Positions 56,501 to 64,000 of a stretch of 64,000 nucleotides of DNA are shown here, piece after piece. Position numbers and translations under genes: made by a program. Position 1 is the first letter of the stretch. Each line of letters opens with the position of its first letter. The notes under the pieces are model-generated. The model made no database searches. It worked only from the letters and a program-made list of their open reading frames with translations, and was not told the origin of the DNA. Source of the stretch: Actinostola sp. cb2023 (Eukaryota > Cnidaria > Anthozoa > Actiniaria > Actinostolidae); NCBI GenBank assembly GCA_033675265.1, contig JAUJYZ010000070.1, positions 111,450-175,449 of the forward strand. Reading direction: 5' to 3'.

Positions 56501-57645
56501 GACTAGTGGTGTACAAGCTACCTGGTGTAGTTACCATGACTAGTGGTGTACAAGCTACCTGGTAGTTACCATGACTAGTGGTGTACAAGCTACCTGATAG
56601 TTACCATGACTAGTGGTGTACAAGCTACCTGGTAGTTACCATGACTAGTGGTGTACAAGATACCTGGTAGTTACCATGACTAGTGGTGTACAAGCTACCT
56701 GGTAGTTACCATGACTAGTTGTGTAGAACATACCTGGTAGTTACCATGACTAGTGGTGTACAAGCTACCTGGTAGTTACCATGACTAGTGGTGTACAAGC
56801 TACCTGGTAGTTACCATGACTAGTGGTGTACAAGCTACCTGGTAGTTACCATGAATGGTGGTCACAAGCTACCTGGTAGTTACCATGACTAGTGGTGTAC
56901 AAGCTACCTGGTAGTTACCATGACTAGTGGTGTACAAGCTACCTGGTAGTTACCATGACTAGTGGTGTACAAGCTACCTGGTAGTTACCATGACTAGAGG
57001 TGTACAAGCTACCTGGTAGTTACCATGACTAGTGGTGTACAAGCTACCTGGTAGTTACCATGACTAGTGGTGTACAAGCTACCTGCATGTAGTTACCATG
57101 ACTAGTGGTGTACAAGCTACCTGGTAGTTACCATGACTAGTGGTGTACAAGATACCTGGTAGTTACCATGACTAGTGGTGTACAAGCTACCTGATAGTTA
57201 CCATGACTAGTGGTGTACAAGCTACCTGGTAGTTACCATGACTAGTGGTGTACAAGCTACCTGGTAGTTACCATGACTAGTGGTGTACAAGCTACCTGGT
57301 AGTTACCATGACTAGTGGTGTAGAACATACCTGGTAGTTACCATGACTAGTGGTGTACAAGATACCTGGTAGTTACCATGACTAGTGGTGTACAAGCTAC
57401 CTGGTAGTTACCATGACTAGTGGTGTACAAGCTACCTGGTAGTTACCATGACTAGTGGTGTACAAGCTACCTGGTAGTTACCATGACTAGTGGTGTACAA
57501 GCTACCTGGTAGTTACCACGACTAGTGGTTTACAAGCTACCTGGTAGTTACCATGACTAGTGGTGTACAAGCTACCTGGTGGTTACCATGACTAGTGGTG
57601 TACAAGCTACCTGGTAGTTACCATGACTAGTGGTGTACAAGCTAC
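41560..57645. repeat. 35-bp intronic minisatellite, about 16 kb, with composite blocks
   Basis: Tandem units of 35 bp (GTAGTTACCATGACTAGTGG plus TGTACAAGCTACCTG). Simple 35-bp blocks (about 44.15-47.85, 49.6-51.5 and 53.5-57.6 kb) alternate with composite blocks (41.6-44.1, 47.85-49.6 and 51.5-53.5 kb). In the composites a roughly 75-bp segment, A8-A12 then TCGTTTCATATGCACTTTGC and on, is inserted every few units. That segment is also present once in the unique left flank (about 41545-41612). A marker variant (ACTGCAGTTACCATGACTAT) recurs at 44141, 49621, 53490 and 55183, showing kilobase-scale duplications. On the gene's strand each unit reads ACTACCAG|GTAGCTTG, the exon 1 donor junction. 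Confidence 0.97.
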
Positions 57646-57862
57646 CTGGTAGTTTGCTCTGTCCATAACCATGTTTCAGGGACTTTCCACGGTCCTGCAG
57701 TGAAGGACGGGGAATTCTCGATTGGTGGTGGTGTTCTTTTCTGTTGAAGTTTGTTCTGATTTTGGAATCTTGAGCCAGAACGAAGTTCACCATTACAATA
57801 TTTAGAATAATCGAGCATCCGGATCCAGCGAGAGCAGTACCAGACGTATGTATCCGGTATAC
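57646..57862 (-). CDS. A2M: A2M-family exon 1 in window (bait/PETW region)
   Basis: Acceptor tatttcag before 57862; two bases complete the previous codon. It encodes a polar, proline-rich stretch probably spanning the end of the variable bait region, then VPETWLWTEQTT. The donor is CCAG|GTAGCT at 57646/57645, supported by phase (AG plus C of the next exon). The last 8 exon bases and the donor are also part of the 35-bp minisatellite unit that fills the following intron. Confidence 0.85.
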
Positions 57863-57883
57863 CTGAAATACACGACAATAGAT

Positions 57884-58167
57884 TACAGTCATTTGCAAAA
57901 ATTCTGGCCGCCACGATATATCAATATATCAATATATCGGGTGCATTATGGGTAATTAAATAATACTATTTTGAGTTTCCTAATTTATTAAATGAAGCAA
58001 AATACAAACGTAAGACTAAAATAAACATTATACTAATTATTTCTACCAACTTTGCTGGCGTTAACCCGCTTTAAGGGGAATTTTCGATTATTTAATTACC
58101 CATAATGCACCCGATATATTGATATATTGATATTTCTTAGCGGCCAGAATTTTGGCAAATGACTGTA
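57884..58167. mobile_element. TA-ended MITE, 284 bp
   Basis: TACAGTCATTTGCAAAAATT at the left and GGCAAATGACTGTA at the right; arms contain CTGGCCGC and ATTATGGGTAATTAAATAAT. The first ten bases match family E. It lies 22 bp beyond A2M exon 1. Confidence 0.8.
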
Positions 58168-58837
58168 TCAAGACTATTTTGGTTCATTTTGCGGTATACG
58201 TAAGCAACGTTGTATACTAATTATAAAACATTGTAAAACTAGATCTATTTAAATCAAAAATTAGAATTAGTTATAAAATATGGCAAGAAACAAATGGAAG
58301 TAATAATTCAACTTTGAGGCGATGCTATGTCAGCAAAAAGGGAATAATATTAAAATAAATAAGTATTAATCTATTTCTTTTGACTATAGGATGTAATACC
58401 ACAGGCAGCCCAATCTCTTTATCTGACAATATTTAGCGTATCAACAAAGCCATAAATAGATGGAAATTTATAGTTGCAAAAATACGAATTCTTTGAAATA
58501 AAAACACGAAATACATTTTATTTTTACGATTAAAGCCTTATTTCAATAAGGTTTTAATCGTTAGGTTACAATTTTCCGGTTAGACGTCGTCCATTCCATC
58601 CCGGCCACAGGAAGCCCGACAGCAGCATGTCATTCGATTGGTCCAAAGTCGAAACCATGGCAACACATGATGACCACGAGGTACGGTATCGGTTCTTCGA
58701 TGGGTTCAGTGATCGCACAGGTATCCCAAGTTCAATATTAGTGATGTATGGCGGTTTTTGAACGCCATAATCATTTGGTAAAAATTCAGTTTGAATAAAA
58801 TATCGAAAACGCTTGTTTGGAGTCATCTCTTCTGTGT
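58168..58837. other. Intronic/intergenic, no gene recognised
   Basis: AT-rich to about 58560. A minus open frame (58566-58901) is unrecognised and its apparent start is GTG, not ATG. It includes CACAGGAAGCCCGAC, a motif scattered elsewhere in the window. A small TTTCAATAAGG hairpin is near 58540. Confidence 0.35.
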
Positions 58838-58987
58838 CCGAGCCGATTTTAAGCCGAATCCGTTCAGTTTTTGGTGAGTTATAGTTGATTTGGTTTGTCA
58901 CGTATCACACACTAGAATAATACGTGACAAACCAAATCAACTATAACTCACCAAAAACTGAACGGATTCGGCTTAAAATCGGCTCGG
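58838..58987. repeat. Perfect 68-bp inverted repeat, 14-bp spacer
   Basis: CCGAGCCGATTTTAAGCCGA onward at 58838-58905 is exactly mirrored at 58920-58987. Divergent open frames (58566-58901 minus, 58924-59253 plus) share about 20 amino-terminal residues only because of this mirror. Perfect identity implies recent formation or conversion. Confidence 0.9.
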
Positions 58988-59262
58988 AAAACATTGAGGT
59001 GAATATGATAAATTTAGTATTGTTTTGCCTTTTACTTGTTGTTAGTACAATGTATATGTCACAAAATACTACTTTTGGAGTGGTCTTGTCGATCGTGTCT
59101 CTTGTCTCTTGTTACTTGTATGCTACTCATTTGTCATGGCGGTCGGCGACAAAAAATCGCTCTTGTGAGGGAGGGGAGAGTCTAAAATTTGAACATTCAC
59201 AGTTTATATACGTATACAGTACTGAAATCGGCGCTTCTAACCCGGCGTTCTAGCATATCGTG
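58988..59262. other. Unrecognised plus-strand open frame
   Basis: The plus frame to 59253 includes a hydrophobic stretch (MINLVLFCLLLVVSTMYMS), possibly a membrane segment. No ATG-to-splice model or family could be assigned. Confidence 0.25.
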
Positions 59263-59282
59263 TATTATTATTATTATTATTA

Positions 59283-59355
<73 letters not shown>
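59263..59355. repeat. (ATT)n microsatellite
   Basis: About 30 ATT units with one interruption. Confidence 0.95.
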
Positions 59356-59555
59356 GTATCGTTGAGCACGAAAGTATTTTGTCTCACTAATTAAGAATCA
59401 GGATAAGTAGGAATCCACTCATTTAATATTCAGTCAACCGCAGTACCTTGAGCATTAGAGTTAAGTAAGAGACCATCGGGTAAGTGTAATAACACATTTA
59501 TAATCATGTATTTCAGAATTTAAGTAATGTATAGTTTCATGTATTTTGTACGTTC

Positions 59556-59627
59556 GGATTTCGAATGAATCAACCACAGTAAACAATCAGGATTTAGAAA
59601 CCATGTTTTCAAACGAGTCGGTAGTGT
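59556..59627. repeat. 72-bp terminal repeat, left copy
   Basis: GGATTTCGAATGAATCAACC to GAGTCGGTAGTGT. Repeated in direct orientation at 61713-61784, so it frames the gag-protease frame. An inverted copy of the wider sequence is at 61786-61880. No TG...CA ends or target duplication could be defined. Confidence 0.75.
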
Positions 59628-61668
59628 ATAGTTTCATGTATTTTGTACGTTCAGATTTCTGCTCGGGTTCTGGGTGAAGTCCTGCGTAACTGTAGCCAAT
59701 GAGCACGTCCACTGATCCTGTAGGCCTTGTAATTTCTTCTTTGCTTATTCCTTTGAACAGGTGAACAACATTGCCAACGTTTACACTCTGAATATTTGAC
59801 GTGATTCTTTCTATTCCATACACAACAATGTTCACAGTTTTTCCTTCTTTGTCGATGAGCGGGAGTAGATATTTCTTGGAAGATAGTTGTTCCACTTTCC
59901 CTCCAACAGTGACGATAGATAATTCTACATCTTTACCTTGTAACTTTTCAGCTTTGGCTTTTTCAAAGGTGATAAAACACAACGATGCGGCATTGTCCCA
60001 AAGAACGGTAACTGTTCCCTTGGGGGTCTTGATGACTTGATATTGAAGTAGGCACCTTTCACTGTAGTTGGATGTTTTGCACATGGACACGCCAAATTCT
60101 TCCTTGTTCTCGTGTAGCGTCTTGTGATGATTCGAAGTGCATCCACTTTCTCCACAATTCTTCTTTCTTTTACAATCACGACTGAGATGTCCACTCTTTA
60201 AACAAGACCAGCAGGCTTTCTTTTCCTTGATCAGTTCCATTCTCTCGCTTAATGACTTTAAAAGATAAACTCTGCATTCATCAGTCCAGTGGTTTGCATC
60301 ACCATGTAGTAAACATCTCCGATGGGATTTCACAGTTTCTGGTTTTGTTGTTCTTTCTTCTTTGTTCTCTTTTCCAGTAGTGTAATGAGTCTGAACAAGT
60401 GGTCTTGATGAAAAGGTGTTTGTGCGTAAATCTGCAGCGTCATATTCCATCGCTCTTTTCTGATTAATTAAGAACTCCAGAAGACTTGGAAACTTGTCCG
60501 TTTTGTCGATTTTGCTTGAGCTGTCGGTCACCATTTTGGCCCATTCTCTTCTTATGTCAGGTGGCAGCTTCTTCTCTATCACACTAACAGAACTGGTTGT
60601 CGTTATTTCCTTTTCCAATCCAAGATTGACGAGATCTCTGTAACTGTCTTCTACGACGCTCACGAATTCAATGAATTTCTTGTTGTCATTCTCTTTGATT
60701 AGTTTGAAGCTTTGTATGGTGTTAATTACAACATCAGTTATCTTTGCTGGATCAGCGTACTTTTCATCCAAACGTTTCCACATCTTCTCTATGTCGTCGT
60801 CCACACTTTTTACGAGATTGAGAGACTCTTTACTAAGACATGATCTCAGTGTATACGGAGCAGAGTCCTTTGATAAATTTGGCATGACTTGTTTATGGAA
60901 ATCGGTCTTGAATCTAGCGTAGTTTCTCAAGTTTCCATCAAAAGTTGGCAGCTTTACCTTTTCCAAACGCACACTACAGGATTCTTGCTTTCGATTTTCA
61001 GCGGTTTTCTTCTCGATTTCATCGGTTATTCTGTTATAACATTTCTGTATTCCCTTCATCCACGATATTTCAGACATCATATCTTCTTGACTCAATAACT
61101 CGATGTATTTGTCATTGGCTTCCTTGCACTCGTTGAAAGCGGTATTCATTTCTTTGTTTACTTTACTGAAAATTCTTGATATTACTAGGGGTTCTTGGTC
61201 TGTATCTTCTTTCTCAATCAGATTTTCAACATCATCTAATGTTTGCTTAAACATTGCTTCTTTCATGTCTCTCTTCATTCGTGCTTGTTCCACCATTCTT
61301 TTGAGCTTCGAGCATTCTTTTTCTTGATGAGTCTTTTGTTCTTCTTGAAGTTTAAATGCGTTTTCCGTCGTTTTAATTGCTTTCTCGTAATATATATGTT
61401 TTTCCATTGCTTGCGTGAAACGCTCTTGTAACTCTGTTATCCATGGTTCTTCTTTTGCACAATCTTCGTCACTTAAAAAGGTGCAGTAGTTATCGTGTTT
61501 CGCTTCTACATTCGTCCAGGCTTCGTTCAATCCCATGAAGATTCTTTTGACAATATCCATGCTCCTTCTTTCATCAAGCGATTTGATAAGCTCGTTTTCT
61601 TTTCTGGTGAATTTTGCTTTAGCATTTCTTCTACGATTCCTTGCATCTTCGGCCATATCCTCGTCCAT
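59587..61668 (-). CDS. BEL-like Gag-protease frame without Pol
   Basis: The first ATG is at 61668 (the frame is open back to 61743, from a TTG); it reads without a break to a TGA at 59587, about 693 residues. It has a charged coiled amino half, then KLPTFDGNLRNYARFKTDF (BEL/Pao gag-like region), Cys/His knuckles (CLLHGDANHWTDEC; CWSCLKSGHLSRDC), a protease-like domain and VDVLIGYSYAGL. The expected active-site triad D-S/T-G reads D-N-A (LWDNAASLCF), so activity is doubtful. The end (YMKLYTTDSFENMVSKS) lies in the 72-bp repeat. No RT, RNase H or integrase follows. It differs strongly from the BEL element at 28 kb. Confidence 0.85.
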   Translation of the reverse strand: MDEDMAEDARNRRRNAKAKFTRKENELIKSLDERRSMDIVKRIFMGLNEAWTNVEAKHDNYCTFLSDEDCAKEEPWITELQERFTQAMEKHIYYEKAIKTTENAFKLQEEQKTHQEKECSKLKRMVEQARMKRDMKEAMFKQTLDDVENLIEKEDTDQEPLVISRIFSKVNKEMNTAFNECKEANDKYIELLSQEDMMSEISWMKGIQKCYNRITDEIEKKTAENRKQESCSVRLEKVKLPTFDGNLRNYARFKTDFHKQVMPNLSKDSAPYTLRSCLSKESLNLVKSVDDDIEKMWKRLDEKYADPAKITDVVINTIQSFKLIKENDNKKFIEFVSVVEDSYRDLVNLGLEKEITTTSSVSVIEKKLPPDIRREWAKMVTDSSSKIDKTDKFPSLLEFLINQKRAMEYDAADLRTNTFSSRPLVQTHYTTGKENKEERTTKPETVKSHRRCLLHGDANHWTDECRVYLLKSLSERMELIKEKKACWSCLKSGHLSRDCKRKKNCGESGCTSNHHKTLHENKEEFGVSMCKTSNYSERCLLQYQVIKTPKGTVTVLWDNAASLCFITFEKAKAEKLQGKDVELSIVTVGGKVEQLSSKKYLLPLIDKEGKTVNIVVYGIERITSNIQSVNVGNVVHLFKGISKEEITRPTGSVDVLIGYSYAGLHPEPEQKSERTKYMKLYTTDSFENMVSKS

Positions 61669-61712
61669 GTGTACTCGTAGCGTCTTTAGTTGTTCTTTCA
61701 CATGACTTCGAC

Positions 61713-61877
61713 GGATTTCGAATGAATCAACCACAGTAAACAATCAGGATTTAGAAACCATGTTTTCAAACGAGTCGGTAGTGTTCGAAATCTGAACGTA
61801 CAAAATACATGAAACTATACACTACCGACTCGTTTGAAAACATGGTTTCTAAATCCTGATTGTTTACTGTGGTTGAT

Positions 61878-61880
<3 letters not shown>
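61713..61880. repeat. 72-bp terminal repeat, right copy, plus inverted copy
   Basis: 61713-61784 is the direct repeat of 59556-59627. 61786-61880 is the inverted repeat of about 59566-59660, so the two halves form a hairpin around GTTCGAAATCTGAACG. Confidence 0.8.

Positions 61881-61923
<43 letters not shown>
61879..61923. repeat. (ATT)n microsatellite
   Basis: About 15 units directly after the inverted repeat. Confidence 0.9.
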
Positions 61924-62060
61924 GTGGATTGACTCATAATACAAAGATACAGTCAATGTCGTTGTCCATGCAGCTTGAAATACTACAATATCTCATTCTA
62001 TATTCGTTTTGCCTGCACGAAACAAGCAATTAGTACTAGTGTATGTGGAGCTGATATCAG

Positions 62061-62275
62061 TACTCCTTTTTACAGTTCCCGGCGCCATCTTGAAAGGTAG
62101 CCGAGGCTTTGCATCGAAGCGAGACTGGCTATGACCTTGCAATGATAGAGACCGTTTTTAACACTTTGGACAATTATTCACATGTCTCTATCATTGCAAG
62201 GTCACCGCCAGTCTCGCTTCGATGCAAAGGCTCGGCTACCTATCAAGATGGCGCCGGGAACTGTAAAAAGGAGTA
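62061..62275. mobile_element. TA-ended MITE, family G copy 2 (full)
   Basis: Nearly palindromic over its whole length: ends TACTCCTTTTTACAGTTCCC and complement, arms running through GGCGCCATCTTGAAAGGTAG, GCATCGAAGCGAGAC and CCTTGCAATGATAGAGAC to a small loop. Confidence 0.85.
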
Positions 62276-64000
62276 TTCAAAGTATGATGTATATCGGCTC
62301 CACGTGCAGAATAATCATTCAGCTTTATAAAAAAGGCGAGTGATTTTAAAGCTTTTCAAGTGTTCTCTCGACATCCCAAGTGTTGATATAAGAGCACAAA
62401 ACATGGAAAACCATTTTATAAGGCTTTTATAAAATAACTGCAAGGATTTCTTTCGTAAAAATCCTGTATTTACGCGAGGTTTTAATTACTGATCAAATTT
62501 TCAATTCTCCTGAAAAGCGTCAGAAATCGCCAATCATATCATCCAATCAAATCTCTCGAAAGAAATCAAAATGGCAAGCGACTCGACAACTTTTATCTGT
62601 GCCGTTTCCCCGTTTGGTCAGTTTTGACACGAAAAACGTTTTGAAGAATGCTGTCAGAAAATTACAGAAGAATGGTTGTTGCACTTTGTTTTTGTATTCT
62701 GTGAACACGAAATACGAAGAAAAGTGAGAAAAGCTGAGCCGAATCACGATCATATCAATGACGAAGAGTCATCAAACGACAACTTGATGAATGGAGCACG
62801 GAATCAGGTAGCCAAATATCCACAGTTTTTGTCGTATTTTTGAATCTTTTCATCGCTTTTCTCGACAAGAATGTATAAACGATGGACGTTTCTGAGACAT
62901 TTCAATATATTTTTTCTCTTTGACATATTTTACTAGAGATATGGATGTTCTATCTGGCAAACCCGCCGTGTAGCTACAAGAATCGCTCTGTTTTCACTCT
63001 TTTGTCAGTATAAATAAATGTTCTTGATATTTTCAGCCGTACACTTGAGAAAATATGTGTAGCTATATAATATATAACTTACAAAATGGTTAGTATGTGA
63101 TTGAGAACACTGAGCCGTTATATTTAGTTTTCTTCGTCATTGTGGACAAAAATAATTGGACGATTCGTCGAGTTTTTCTTGCCGTGTTTGAATTCTTGCA
63201 AAATTAATTTTCGGATTAAAATCTTCAGAATCTACATAGAACTTGAACTTAACTAAACAAGAAAAAATATAATTCTATGGCTTTTGTTTAGTAAATAAAA
63301 CATGTTTGACAACAGAAAAAAATACTTTTGTGGTCGATCAAATCCACTGCATCGCTTCAAGGTCGTTCAAGGTCATGAACCATGTTTATGTGCTCTTATA
63401 TCACATAGCTTTTTAGCCAATCAGAGCGCGCGTTATATATATATATATATATATATATATGTTATTTTATAATTAACAATTATTCCACGAAATCAAGTCA
63501 TACATAGCCATATACGACGAGATTGAGTGCAATAATTATTTTATTATTATATAGACAAACACTGAATTGTGAGAAATATAACATGTGCTTTTATTTTTAG
63601 TTCGGCAAAACCGGTCTACCATTGTTGAAAATCGCAAACTTTCTCTTCTCGTGGTATATGAGCTGTTATAACCCATCAATACATTTTCGCGCGCGCTCAT
63701 CGTTCAAAACGGGTCACGTGGTACAATTTCACTGGACGGATGTCAGGTAATATCCCCCAGTTTTGAGATGATATCCCCCACTTTGGAGAACAATGAAATT
63801 ATCTGAACGTAGATTATTGTACAACATATATGAGGTGTACTTGTTCCTTTTGGGGGATTTTAACGTCGATACGACGTATTTGAGGTATTTTTATAATTTT
63901 TCGATCCTTGAACTACGAACTGAACATCAAAATCGGCGCCTCAAAAAGTTACTGTTTTGTCATCTTTGTAAATATGGGTGTAAAAATAGACTTAATGAAC
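62276..64000. other. Intronic/intergenic, no gene seen
   Basis: AT-rich. TGATATAAGAGCACAAAACA (62383) is inverted at about 63382-63404, suggesting a 1-kb foldback element that may continue into CCAATCAGAGCGCGCG (63418). An (AT)n run lies at 63434-63461. No A2M exon was recognised on the minus strand, so the next upstream exon must be outside the window. Confidence 0.4.

Noticed and set aside
58566..59253. Divergent gene pair sharing an amino terminus
   Set aside because: The apparent starts are GTG codons inside a perfect inverted repeat; shared residues are a mirror effect.

Overview
This is an AT-rich eukaryotic nuclear window from an invertebrate. It has no bacterial operons, rRNA or tRNA that I can see. 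It holds an intron-rich alpha-2-macroglobulin (thioester protein) gene, a BEL/Pao LTR retrotransposon, many TA- and TTAA-flanked foldback elements, (TTA)n-tailed retroposon ends, and several minisatellites with 30-35 bp units. The mixture suggests a marine invertebrate, most likely an anthozoan cnidarian. That guess rests partly on remembered repeat motifs (a GACCTCGCTGCGCTCG-type palindrome and a GGAGTACCCCCCGG tandem unit) and I could not check it.

Layout: 1-6.7 kb holds foldback elements, a run of 3' splice-site-like modules and a 288-bp first-exon-like duplication. 6.67-9.47 kb is a 30-bp minisatellite. 9.7-14.3 kb is a foldback element filled by nested insertions: three TTAA-flanked elements, a 938-bp TIR element, and a hAT-like element with an exact 8-bp target duplication. 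15-17.8 kb has 31-bp and 34-bp minisatellites and two TA-flanked MITEs; a TATA box sits just upstream of the 34-bp array. 18.3-25.8 kb is a cluster of three large palindromes. The innermost is a 3.9-kb element with 1.8-kb inverted arms, each carrying a TATA promoter, a Kozak start, a small unknown gene and a polyadenylation signal.

26.2-57.9 kb contains 16 exons of one minus-strand A2M-family gene, joined in consistent reading phase. They run from just upstream of the PETW motif, through the thioester (GCGEQ, 38.8 kb), to the receptor-binding domain. The upstream exons lie beyond the right edge and the last C-terminal exon(s) were not found. A BEL/Pao element with identical LTRs (27.93-33.85 kb) sits antisense in one intron. 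Another intron is 16.7 kb long, of which about 16 kb is a 35-bp minisatellite. That array starts exactly at the exon's splice donor, and its unit carries a copy of the exon/intron junction.

58-64 kb has more MITEs, a perfect 68-bp inverted repeat, an uninterrupted minus-strand gag-protease open frame from a second BEL-like lineage without reverse transcriptase, microsatellites, and 1.7 kb with nothing recognisable. The only host gene identified with confidence is the A2M-family gene.
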